NCBI RefSeq assembly: GCF_030159095.1
Contig: NZ_BRXS01000002.1
Span: 1 to 64,000 of the forward strand
Reading direction: 5' to 3'
Length of the DNA stretch: 64,000 bases
Source of the DNA: Roseisolibacter agri
GTDB lineage: Bacteria > Gemmatimonadota > Gemmatimonadetes > Gemmatimonadales > Gemmatimonadaceae
A program made the translations under genes and the position numbers. Of this stretch, positions 8,694 to 16,297 are shown one piece after another (the stretch's first letter is position 1; the number at the start of each line of letters is the position of its first letter). The notes under the pieces were generated by a model. That model worked only from the letters and a program-made list of their open reading frames with translations, did not search any database and was not told the origin of the DNA.

Positions 8694-10384
8694 CAGATCG
8701 CTCCCGCCTTCCGCTGGGCCGTGATCGCGTCCGCCGTGCGCCACGCCAGCGCGAGGATCGTCCACGTCGGGTTCTTGTCCGCCTGCGACACGAACGGCGC
8801 GCCGTCGGCGATGAACAGGTTCTTGCAGTCGTGCGCCTGGCAGTCGGCGTTCAGCACCGACGTCTTGGGGTCGGTCCCCATGCGCGCGCCGCCCAGCTCG
8901 TGGATGATGCGGCCACCCGGCGCGAGCCCGTACTGCTGCTCCTTCGTCGGCATGCCGCTGAACACCGTGCCGCCCATCTCCGCGATCAGCTTGCGGAAGG
9001 TCTCCTGCATGTGCTTCGACTGGTTGATCTCGTGGTCGCTCCACTCCCAGTGGAAGCGCAGCACCGGGATCCCCCACTGGTCCACCACCGTCGGGTCGAT
9101 CTCGGCGTACGACTTGTCGTTCGGGATCATCTCGCCGCGCCCCGAGAAGCCGATCGTCGCGCCGTAGTACTTGCGGTAGTCCTCCTTCAGCTTCTTCCCG
9201 TAGCCGGCGACGTTCGGGTAGCGCTGGATCCCGCCGCCGAAGCCGTACGACGGCTGCCCCAGCCCGCCCCACACCTCGATGTGGTAGCCGCGCGGGAAGT
9301 CGAGCTTCGCGTTGTCCAGCCACCACGGCATGTACACGTGCATGCCGCCCACGCCGTCCTCGTTGTGCGGCACGTGGTCCACCATCGCGGGGATGAAGCC
9401 CGAGACGTCGGTGCCCGTGGTGTCGGTGATGTAGCGCCCCACCGTGCCGCTGCCGTTCGCGAGCCCCTGCGGGAACTGCGAGGACTTGGAGTTGAGCAGC
9501 AGCCGCGCGCTCTCCAGCGCGCTCGCCGCCAGCACCACGACCTTCGCGCGCACGTGCCGGTCCTCGCCGCTCGGCTTGTGCACGTACGAGACGCCCGTCG
9601 CCAGCCCGTCGCGGCCGACCGTCACCTCGCGCGCCATCGCCTCGGTGATCAGCGTCAGCTTCCCCGTCGCCAGCGCCGGCGCGATCAGCACGTCGGGGCT
9701 GGAGAAGTTCGCCTTCACGCTGCAGCCGCGGTTGCACTGGCCGCAGTAGTGGCACGCCTGACGGCCCGGCAGCGGCTTGGTGATGATCGAGAGCCGCGAC
9801 GGGATGCACGTGATCCCCAGCTTGTCGCTCGCCTTCTTCACCAGCAGCTCGTAGCAGCGCGGCTTGGGCGCCGGATGGAAGCGCCCGTCGGGGTGGTTCT
9901 CCAGCCCCTCGTTGCTGCCGAAGACGCCGATCAGGTCGTCGATGCGGTCGTAGTACGGCGCGATGTCCTGGTAGCCGATCGGCCAGTCGTCGCCCAGCCC
10001 GTCGTGCGTCTTCCCCTTGAAGTCGCGCGGCCCGAAGCGCAGCGAGATGCGGCCCCAGTGGTTCGTGCGCCCGCCGAGCATGCGCCCGCGCCACCAGTCG
10101 AAGCGGGTGCCGGGGGCGCGCGTGTACGGCTCGCCCTCGATCTCGAAGCCGCCGTCGCACGCGTCGTGCTCGCCGAACTCGCGGTTGCGCGTGGAGCGTC
10201 CGCGCCCCGGCGTCGCGTACGCCGGCAGGATCATCGTCGAGTTCTTCGACGCGTACCACGCGGGGCCCGCCTCCAGCATCACCACGCGCGCGCCCGCCTT
10301 CGTCAGCGCGTACGCGGCCATGCCGCCGCCGGCTCCGGAGCCGACGATCGCGACGTCGTAGACCTGCTGCTCGCTGTGCGCCAT
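8693..10384 (-). CDS. GMC-family FAD oxidoreductase, glucoside 3-dehydrogenase-like catalytic subunit
   Basis: A 563-residue GMC oxidoreductase with an N-terminal FAD-binding motif (VAIVGSGAGGGMAAYAL, residues ~11-27), a Cys cluster (CHYCGQCNRGC, about residue 208) of the type that holds an iron-sulphur centre in FAD-dependent sugar dehydrogenases, and the C-terminal GGARMG and NPTWTILALAWR motifs with the catalytic His/Asn region. It has no signal of its own and is expected to be co-exported with the subunit-3 partner. The likely reaction is oxidation of the C3 hydroxyl of a glycoside to the 3-keto sugar, with electrons leaving through an unlinked cytochrome. Start at 10384 overlaps the upstream stop (ATGA). 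Confidence 0.9.
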   Translation of the reverse strand: MAHSEQQVYDVAIVGSGAGGGMAAYALTKAGARVVMLEAGPAWYASKNSTMILPAYATPGRGRSTRNREFGEHDACDGGFEIEGEPYTRAPGTRFDWWRGRMLGGRTNHWGRISLRFGPRDFKGKTHDGLGDDWPIGYQDIAPYYDRIDDLIGVFGSNEGLENHPDGRFHPAPKPRCYELLVKKASDKLGITCIPSRLSIITKPLPGRQACHYCGQCNRGCSVKANFSSPDVLIAPALATGKLTLITEAMAREVTVGRDGLATGVSYVHKPSGEDRHVRAKVVVLAASALESARLLLNSKSSQFPQGLANGSGTVGRYITDTTGTDVSGFIPAMVDHVPHNEDGVGGMHVYMPWWLDNAKLDFPRGYHIEVWGGLGQPSYGFGGGIQRYPNVAGYGKKLKEDYRKYYGATIGFSGRGEMIPNDKSYAEIDPTVVDQWGIPVLRFHWEWSDHEINQSKHMQETFRKLIAEMGGTVFSGMPTKEQQYGLAPGGRIIHELGGARMGTDPKTSVLNADCQAHDCKNLFIADGAPFVSQADKNPTWTILALAWRTADAITAQRKAGAI

Positions 10385-11307
10385 CAGGACATCAGTCGGC
10401 GAAGGTGCTCGTAGCCCGCACGCGCGGTCGCCAGCGCGTCGGTGGGATTGTCGTGCTCCACGTACACGCCCTGCAGGCCCACGCGGCGCCCCTCGCGGAT
10501 CAGCGTCGCGAAGTCGATCGTCCCCGCGCCGACGTCCACCATCTTCCGCTCGGGCGCCGCGGTGGCGTCCTTCGCGTGGATCATCACCACGCGCCCCGGC
10601 TCGCCGGTCATGAGCGCCAGCGCGTCCTTCCCCGCCTTGGTCGCCCAGTACACGTCCAGCTCGTACTTCACGAGCTGCCGGTCGGCCTCCGCGCGCAGGA
10701 TGTCCCATCCCGTCTGCGTCGTCCCCGCGATCGGCGCGAACTCGAAGTCGTGGTTGTGGTACGCCATGCCGATGTCGCGCGCGCGCGCGAGCTCGCCCCA
10801 GCGCGACAGGTCGGCGGCGAGCCGCTTGTACGCGTCCACGGTGCGCTCGCTCTGGTCCAGCCACGGCACGGCGACCCACTGGTGGCCGAGCGTCGCCGCG
10901 TCGTCGAGGACCTTGGCGACCGAGGCGCGGAACTGCGCGAGCGGCACGTGCGCCGACGGCGCCGCCAGCTGGTGCCGGTCGAGGATCGCGCGGAGCTCGG
11001 CCGCCGTCTTCCCGTGGTGCTGGAACAGCTCGACGTTGCGGTAGCCGATCCGCGACAGCGCCGCGAGCGTCCCTTCGAGGTCCTTCCCGAGCGCGTCGCG
11101 CAGCGTGTACAGCTGGACGCCGAGTCGCATGGTGGCGGGCGCCGTGGACGCGTTGGCCGGCGTGGTGGTGTCCGGCGCGGAGCCGGCGCGGGGCGCGCAC
11201 GCCGCGAGGGGCGCGAGCAGCGGCGCGGCCATCGCGGCGCCGGCCGCCGCACCGAGCGTGCGCAGGAAGGTGCGCCGCGGGGTCGCGGCGGCCTGGTCGA
11301 GAGGCAT
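10384..11307 (-). CDS. Sugar phosphate isomerase/epimerase-like TIM-barrel, Tat lipoprotein
   Basis: A 307-residue protein with a twin-arginine start (PRRTFLRTLG) and a lipobox (LAAC), hence a predicted Tat-exported lipoprotein. The mature part is a xylose-isomerase-like TIM barrel (AP-endonuclease 2 superfamily): LGVQLYTLRDAL near residue 56, YHNHDFEF, and HAKDA with metal-binding His/Glu/Asp residues. Related exported barrels in 3-keto-sugar loci act on 3-keto-glycosides. It is the first gene of the seven-gene operon, with a TAGGAT -10 candidate about 33 bases upstream. The ATG at 11307 is the first Met compatible with the Tat motif; the longer frame upstream lacks coding character. Confidence 0.85.
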   Translation of the reverse strand: MPLDQAAATPRRTFLRTLGAAAGAAMAAPLLAPLAACAPRAGSAPDTTTPANASTAPATMRLGVQLYTLRDALGKDLEGTLAALSRIGYRNVELFQHHGKTAAELRAILDRHQLAAPSAHVPLAQFRASVAKVLDDAATLGHQWVAVPWLDQSERTVDAYKRLAADLSRWGELARARDIGMAYHNHDFEFAPIAGTTQTGWDILRAEADRQLVKYELDVYWATKAGKDALALMTGEPGRVVMIHAKDATAAPERKMVDVGAGTIDFATLIREGRRVGLQGVYVEHDNPTDALATARAGYEHLRRLMS

Positions 11308-11339
11308 GGGAGTCACCGCGTGAGGGGAGCCGCGGCGAA

Positions 11340-11345
11340 ATCCTA
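11340..11345 (-). promoter_or_regulatory. Candidate -10 box of the sugar operon
   Basis: The minus strand reads TAGGAT here, 32 bases before the ATG at 11307, with GGTAGGATTTCG context and no competing gene on this strand. No clear -35 was identified. Confidence 0.3.
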
Positions 11346-11475
11346 CCGGGGTGCGCAGGAGGACGCCAGAGCGCGGCGCGTCGGCCGTCACGGACGGTCG
11401 CACCGCTGGCGTCCCACGCACGCCCTCCGCAGACTTGCACCGTCGTCCCCCCCTCCACCCGCGCCGCGCCTCGCG

Positions 11476-11784
11476 ATGCACTACCTGCTCATGTACGACG
11501 TCGCGCCCGACTACCTCGCCCGCCGCGGCGAGTTTCGCGGCGCGCACCTCGCCCTCGGCTGGGCCGCGCACGCGCGCGGCGAGCTGGTGCTCGGCGGCGC
11601 GCTCGCGGATCCGGTGGACGGCGCGGTGCTGCTCTTCCGCGGCGACTCGCCGGCGGTCGCGGAGCGCTTCGCGGAGGCCGACCCGTACGTGACGAACGGG
11701 CTGGTGCGGACCTGGCGCGTGCGCCCGTGGACGACCGTCATCGGCGACGACGCGGCGACGCCGGTGCGCCCCGAGCCGGCATGA
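11476..11784 (+). CDS. YciI-like family protein
   Basis: A 102-residue protein starting MHYLLMYDVAPDYLARR with a His-containing RGAHLALGWAAHARGELVLGGALADP core and FAEADPYV motif, typical of the YCII-related dimeric ferredoxin-like fold (YciI). The family's function is poorly defined; a His-Asp pair suggests small-molecule catalysis. The stop overlaps the ATG of the DinB gene (ATGA), so the two are translationally coupled. It is divergent from the sugar operon, with a 168-base shared upstream region. Confidence 0.85.
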   Translation: MHYLLMYDVAPDYLARRGEFRGAHLALGWAAHARGELVLGGALADPVDGAVLLFRGDSPAVAERFAEADPYVTNGLVRTWRVRPWTTVIGDDAATPVRPEPA

Positions 11785-12293
11785 GCGCGGGCATGAGCGC
11801 GCCCGAGCCCTGGCTGCGCGGCCCGATCGCCGGCGTGCCGCCCACGCTGCAGCCCGCGGCGCACGCGCTGCAGCAGGCGCTGGAGGACGTGCGCGCGTCG
11901 GTCGGCACGCTGGACGACGCGGCGTTGTGGCGGAGTCCCGGGGGCGGCGCGCCCTCGGCCGGCTGGCACGTGCTGCACGCCGGCGGCGCGCTCGACCGGC
12001 TGCTGACGTACGCGCGCGGTGCGGCCCTCGACGACGCGCAGCGCGCCGCGCTCGCGGCGGAGAAGGCGCCCGAGCAGGTGAACGGCGCGACGCTGCTGGC
12101 CGGCTTCGAGGCGCGCGTCGCGGCCGCGTTCGCGCAGCTGCGCGCCACCGATCCGTCGACGCTCGCCGACGTGCGCGAGGTCGGCCGCGCGAAGCTGCCG
12201 TCGACGGTGCTCGGCCTGCTCTTTCACGCGGCCGAGCACACGCAGCGGCACGTGGGGTCGGTCGTGACGACGGCGCGGGTGGTCAGAGGCTGA
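11781..12293 (+). CDS. DinB family protein
   Basis: A 170-residue helical protein with the DinB/YfiT-like four-helix pattern: GWHVLHAGGALDRLLTY near residue 53 and LLFHAAEHTQRHVG near the end supply the three spaced His residues that bind metal in this superfamily. Family members are metal-dependent hydrolases or thiol transferases (bacillithiol/mycothiol type) or damage-induced proteins of unknown role. ATG 11781 overlaps the YciI stop; an alternative ATG lies 12 bases downstream. A class A palindrome follows. Confidence 0.8.
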   Translation: MSAGMSAPEPWLRGPIAGVPPTLQPAAHALQQALEDVRASVGTLDDAALWRSPGGGAPSAGWHVLHAGGALDRLLTYARGAALDDAQRAALAAEKAPEQVNGATLLAGFEARVAAAFAQLRATDPSTLADVREVGRAKLPSTVLGLLFHAAEHTQRHVGSVVTTARVVRG

Positions 12294-12322
12294 GCGCTGC
12301 GCGCTACGTGGCCGGCCTGTTC

Positions 12323-12500
12323 ACGCCGGACCCGCTCGCCTTTGGGGAGGATGCGGATGCTCCGGATGCGGCGGATGCTGCGGATCGCGCCGCGTGGCGG
12401 CGACACTCCGTGCACTCGAGCGGAGCGATCCGAACGATCCGTTCCGATCCGAGGCATCCGTATCCCTCCAATCGCCAGGGGGCTCGGGCGCGCCGGACCT
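12323..12500. repeat. Class A tandem-repeat palindrome, copy 2
   Basis: The core 12341-12472 runs from GGATGCGGATGCTCCGGAT to the near-complementary ATCCGTATCCCTCC, with CGGAT words every 9-10 nt in both arms and a TGGCGGCGAC centre in the same orientation as copy 1. It starts about 30 bases after the stop of the DinB gene and precedes a 260-base stretch in which no gene was found. Confidence 0.85.
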
Positions 12501-12759
12501 CGGCATGCGACACACTGCTCCGCGCCCGAGCGTCAGACGGCCGCGCAGCCCGCCGCCGCTGGCGAGGTCGGCGCGCCGTGGCAGGTCCGATCAGCTTGAC
12601 TCGCGCACGCGCCTCACGATCGTGGAGCGCCGCGCGCCGCACGGAGGCGCGGCGCACGTTCCCGCTCCGTCCCGCCGCCCGGCGCACTCCCGCTGCCGGC
12701 GTCGGCCACGTGGCGCAGGGGCGGGTGGGGACCTCACCTCCGCAGCCCGGGAGGTCGTC

Positions 12760-13218
12760 ATGGCAAAGTCCACGCAGCAGGACGCCGCCACCTACACGGG
12801 TGCCGGCCAGGACGTCACCACGATCGCGCGCACGCTGATCGACGCGTACAACACGCGCGACTTCGACCGGCTCGACGCGGTCATCGCGCCCGACGCCGAA
12901 CTCCGCAACGTCGCCACCGGCGAGGTCTATCGCGGGGCGGACGCGATGAAGCGGTACCAGCGCAACTGGGCGACCGCGTTCCCCGAGTCGAGGGTCGACC
13001 TCACGACGCTGGTCGGATGCGGCGAGACGGTGACCATGGAGTACGTCGGCCGCGGCCGGCAGACCGGCCCACTCGACACGCCGCAGGGGCGCATCGAGCC
13101 CACCGGACGCAGCGTCGAGCTGCCGCTCTGCGACGTGCTCACCGTGCACGACGGCCGCATCACCGGCGGTCGCACCTACTACGACGTCGCGACGCTCCTG
13201 CGGCAGCTCGGCCGGTGA
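12760..13218 (+). CDS. SnoaL-like / ester cyclase family protein
   Basis: A 152-residue protein with the SnoaL-like (NTF2-superfamily) cone fold pattern: TLIDAYNTRDFDRLDAVIAPDAEL, a central GADAMKRYQRNWATAFPESRVDL and a C-terminal DGRITGGRTYYD. The family includes polyketide cyclases and many proteins of unknown ligand. The ATG at 12760 follows GGGAGG with suitable spacing. Flanked on both sides by class A palindromes, it looks like an isolated transcription unit. Confidence 0.85.
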   Translation: MAKSTQQDAATYTGAGQDVTTIARTLIDAYNTRDFDRLDAVIAPDAELRNVATGEVYRGADAMKRYQRNWATAFPESRVDLTTLVGCGETVTMEYVGRGRQTGPLDTPQGRIEPTGRSVELPLCDVLTVHDGRITGGRTYYDVATLLRQLGR

Positions 13219-13269
13219 CGGTGCGGCGGACCGCGGGACTCGATCCGTGCCGTCGTCAGCCGTCGTTGC

Positions 13270-13450
13270 GCCCGCGCCCTGTGACTTGTGGAGGGATGCG
13301 GATGCTCCGGATCGGAGCGGATCCTTCGGATCGCTCCGTGTGGCGGCGACGCTCCGTGCGCCGGTGCGGAGCGATCCGGAGCATCCGTTCTCATCCGAAG
13401 CATCCGCATCCCTCCAAAAGGACAGGAGGGTCCAGCGCGCCGGACCCGAA
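13270..13450. repeat. Class A tandem-repeat palindrome, copy 3
   Basis: The core 13287-13417 has GGAGGGATGCGGATGC on the left and the exact complement GCATCCGCATCCCTCC on the right, with CGGAT words spaced 9-10 nt and a TGGCGGCGAC centre in the orientation of copy 1. The flanks show GTCCAGCGCGCCGGAC. It sits in a convergent gap after the SnoaL-like gene and is followed after 12 bases by a separate class D palindrome. Confidence 0.85.
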
Positions 13451-13461
13451 CGACAAGAGCA

Positions 13462-13578
13462 GACAGGATCAAACGGATTGACGGACAAGATCGGATGTAC
13501 GCTCCTCGCGGCGCAGGGAGCCACGCCCGACGAGGAAGTCACATCAGATCTTGTCCGTCCAATCCGTCCAATCCTGTC
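13462..13578. repeat. Class D palindrome (GACAGGAT...ATCCTGTC)
   Basis: The left arm has GACAGGAT, ACGGATTG, ACGGACAAGATC and GGATGT in order. The right arm gives the complement of the same words in reverse order, so nearly 40 bp per arm can pair around a roughly 40-base centre. It lies between convergent genes. A second member of this class is at 63159-63248. Confidence 0.8.
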
Positions 13579-13658
13579 GAAGCCGTTCGCCGGTCAGGTC
13601 GGCTGCGTCGATGCCGGCCGCGCAGCACACAGCGGTTCAGATCCGCAGCCCGCAGCCG

Positions 13659-14177
13659 TCAGCGCTTCTTGGCGAGCATCGTCCCCCGGCAGTTCGCCGC
13701 CCCGCAGTTGCACGGGAACCGCCGCTTCGCCGCCGGCGTGTGCCGTTCCTCCAGCACGAACGCGTAGTCGTACGCCAGCTCGTCGCCCGGGTCCACGTCG
13801 TGGATCGTCTCGATCCAGATCCGCCCGCCCTCCACGATCGCGTCGCAGTTCGGGTCGCACGAGTGGTTGATGAAGCGCGCCTCGTTGCCGTTCACCGCCG
13901 CGTCCACCACCACCTCGACCCACTCGCCGTCGATCTCGTCCTCGATTGCGAACAGGAAGGTGTGGTGCCGCTCCCCCGGCACGTCCGGATACCGCGCCTC
14001 CGACTCCGCCACCGTCAGCCGCTCGCCCGCGTACTCGATCAGGCGCGTGCCCGCGGGGATGAAGCGCGTCGCGAACGCTCCCAGCCCCTGCATCGGCGAC
14101 GGGCGGATCTCGAACGGAAGATCGACGGGGTCGGCGGGCCCGGAAGGGGCCCCGGAGGCGGCGGCATCGTGCGGCAT
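13659..14177 (-). CDS. SET-domain protein (putative lysine methyltransferase)
   Basis: A 172-residue protein that is almost entirely a SET domain: GLGAFATRFIPAGTRLIEYAGE at about 32-53, the hallmark RFINHSCDPNC near 103, the YDYAF motif near 138, and a post-SET Cys cluster (CNCGAANCRG) for zinc. SAM-dependent SET proteins methylate lysines; bacterial substrates are mostly unknown, with ribosomal, surface or DNA-packaging proteins as candidates. The start at 14177 is supported by a TAAGAT hexamer ending five bases upstream, indicating a leaderless message; an alternative ATG at 14195 would overlap the divergent gene. Confidence 0.88.
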   Translation of the reverse strand: MPHDAAASGAPSGPADPVDLPFEIRPSPMQGLGAFATRFIPAGTRLIEYAGERLTVAESEARYPDVPGERHHTFLFAIEDEIDGEWVEVVVDAAVNGNEARFINHSCDPNCDAIVEGGRIWIETIHDVDPGDELAYDYAFVLEERHTPAAKRRFPCNCGAANCRGTMLAKKR

Positions 14178-14182
14178 GCCGC

Positions 14183-14188
14183 ATCTTA
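14183..14188 (-). promoter_or_regulatory. TAAGAT -10 hexamer, leaderless start of SET gene
   Basis: TAAGAT on the minus strand ends five bases before the ATG at 14177, so transcription would begin at or next to the start codon. It matches the spacing seen at nine other genes here. Confidence 0.45.
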
Positions 14189-14193
14189 CCCGC

Positions 14194-14718
14194 ATGACGC
14201 CCCGAATCCTCGCCTCCGCGTCGCTCCTGGCGACGCTCCTCGCCGCCGCGCCGCTGGCCGCCCAGGCGCCGGCCGCCGCTGCCCCCACGTTCGATCCCGC
14301 CGCCGACCGCGCCGCCGCGCTGGCCGTCGTCAAGCGCCTCTTCGACGCCATGCGCGCCGGCGACAGCGCCACCGTCCGCGCCGTCTTCCACCCGCAGGCG
14401 CTCCTCTCCTCCGCGCTCGTCGGCCGCGATGGCACGCCGCAGGTCCGCGTCGATTCGCTCGCCAGCTTCGTCCGCGCCGTCGGGACGCCGCACGCCGAGG
14501 TGTGGGACGAGCGCATCTCCGGCGAGATCGTGCAGGTGGACGGGCCCATGGCCACCGTCTGGACGCGCTACGCCTTCTACGCCGGCACGAAGTTCAGCCA
14601 CTGCGGCGTCGACGCGTTCACCCTCGCCCGCACCGGGACCGAGTGGCGCATCCTCGCGCTCACCGACACGCGGCAGCGCACCGGCTGCCCGGAGCAGGCC
14701 GCCGGCGCCGCGCGCTGA
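14194..14718 (+). CDS. Exported NTF2-like (DUF4440-type) protein
   Basis: A 174-residue protein with a cleavable signal peptide (LLATLLAAAPLAAQA) and an NTF2-like domain: ALAVVKRLFDAMRAGDSATVRAVFHPQA at about 45-72 and WRILALTDTRQRTGC at the end. Such proteins fold as small cone-shaped dimers that bind or modify small ligands; no catalytic set could be fixed. It is divergent from the SET gene with only 16 bases between starts, and it ends eight bases before the ABC ATPase gene, so read-through into the transporter operon is likely. Confidence 0.75.
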   Translation: MTPRILASASLLATLLAAAPLAAQAPAAAAPTFDPAADRAAALAVVKRLFDAMRAGDSATVRAVFHPQALLSSALVGRDGTPQVRVDSLASFVRAVGTPHAEVWDERISGEIVQVDGPMATVWTRYAFYAGTKFSHCGVDAFTLARTGTEWRILALTDTRQRTGCPEQAAGAAR

Positions 14719-14725
14719 TCCGCGG

Positions 14726-16231
14726 GTGACCCACCCGGTCAACGATGGGGTGATCCTCGCGCTCGACGGCATCGTCAAGCGCTTCGGCGCCGCCGTCGCG
14801 CTCGACGGGGCGTCGCTCGCCGTCCGGCGCGGGACGCTCCACGCCGTCCTCGGCGAGAACGGCGCCGGGAAGACGACGCTCATGCGCATCGCGTTCGGGA
14901 TGCTGCCGCCCGACGCGGGCACCATCCGCCTGGATGGCGTCGCGCGCCGCCTGGCCTCCCCCGCCGACGCGATCGCCGCCGGCATCGGCATGGTCCACCA
15001 GCACTTCACGGTCGTCCCCGCGATGACCGTGGCGGAGAACGTGGCGCTGGGCGGACGCGGGCGGTACGACGCGCGGGCGGCGGCGGACCGCGTCCGCGAG
15101 GTCGGCGCGCGGGCGGGCCTCGCCCTCGATCCGGACGCCCGCGCCGGCGACCTCTCGGTGGCCGGCCAGCAGCGCCTCGAGATCGTGAAGGCGCTCGCCC
15201 GCGACGCCCGCCTCCTCATCCTCGACGAGCCGGCCGCCGTGCTCGGCCCGGCCGAAGCGCGCGAGCTCCTGACCTGGCTCCGCGGCTACGTCGACGCCGG
15301 GGCGACCGCGGTCCTCATCACCCACAAGCTGCGCGACGCGCTCGCCTTCGCCGACGACGTGACGGTGCTGCGGCGCGGGCGCACGGTCGCCACCGCCAGG
15401 GCCGCCGCCACCGACGAGACCGCGCTCACCCGCCACATGCTGGGCGCCGCCGACGGGACGGACGACGCCGCGCTGGCGACCGTCGGCGCCGGCCCCGCGG
15501 CGCACCACGACGCCGCGCCGACCGCCGGCCCGGTGCGCGCCGCCGCACGTGACCTCCGCTACGTCGACGCGCGCGGCGTCACCGTCGTCCGCGACGCCAC
15601 CTTCGAGCTGCGCGCCGGTGAGCTGGTCGGCGTCGTCGGCGTCGAGGGGAGCGGCCAGCGCGAGCTGCTCCGCCTCCTCGCCGGCCGCCTCGCGCCGACC
15701 GCGGGCACGCTCACCCGCCCCGCGCGTGTCGGGTTCGTCCCCGAGGATCGGCACCGAGATGCCCTCTTGCTCGACGGCTCGCTCGTCGAGAACGTGGCGC
15801 TGCGGGGCGCGGGCGCCCGGCGCGGCCTGGTCCCCTGGACCGCGCTCGGTCGGCGCACGACCACGCTGCTGGAGCGCTTCGACGTCCGGGCCGGGCCGGC
15901 CGGCGCCACGCTCCCGGCCCGCGCGCTCTCCGGCGGCAACCAGCAGAAGCTGGTCGTCGCCCGCGAGCTGGCCGGCGACGAGACGGGCACCCCCGAGCTC
16001 GTCGTGGCCGAGAACCCCACGCGCGGCCTCGACGTCCGCGCGACGGCCGCCGTGCTGGCGCGGCTGCGCGACGCACGCGCGGCCGGCGCGGCGGTGATCG
16101 TCTACTCGAGCGACCTGGACGAGGTGCTGGCGCTGGCCGACCGCGTCCTCGTGGTGTACGACGGACACGTGCGCCCGGCTCCGGCCGAGCGTGAGGCGGT
16201 CGGGCGTGCGATGCTCGGCGTCTTCGACTAG
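14726..16231 (+). CDS. BMP/nucleoside-type ABC importer, ATPase (two NBDs)
   Basis: A 501-residue ATPase with two fused nucleotide-binding domains. The first has GENGAGKTT near residue 46, the Q-loop region and the Walker B LLILDEPAAVLGP. The second has a degenerate P-loop (GVEGSGQRE, about residue 307), LSGGNQQKLVVAREL and VVAENPTRGLD. This arrangement is that of RbsA/YufO-type sugar and nucleoside importers. The GTG at 14726 gives the earliest in-frame start after the previous stop; GTG 14750 is an alternative. Two matching permeases lie downstream, but a lipoprotein gene intervenes and no BMP binding protein is present. Confidence 0.9.
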   Translation: MTHPVNDGVILALDGIVKRFGAAVALDGASLAVRRGTLHAVLGENGAGKTTLMRIAFGMLPPDAGTIRLDGVARRLASPADAIAAGIGMVHQHFTVVPAMTVAENVALGGRGRYDARAAADRVREVGARAGLALDPDARAGDLSVAGQQRLEIVKALARDARLLILDEPAAVLGPAEARELLTWLRGYVDAGATAVLITHKLRDALAFADDVTVLRRGRTVATARAAATDETALTRHMLGAADGTDDAALATVGAGPAAHHDAAPTAGPVRAAARDLRYVDARGVTVVRDATFELRAGELVGVVGVEGSGQRELLRLLAGRLAPTAGTLTRPARVGFVPEDRHRDALLLDGSLVENVALRGAGARRGLVPWTALGRRTTTLLERFDVRAGPAGATLPARALSGGNQQKLVVARELAGDETGTPELVVAENPTRGLDVRATAAVLARLRDARAAGAAVIVYSSDLDEVLALADRVLVVYDGHVRPAPAEREAVGRAMLGVFD

Positions 16232-16297
16232 AGAAGCGGCGACCCGGGCTCCGGACCGCCGCCCCCCGCGCACGGCCCCTGCACCCGCGTCCGCCAG

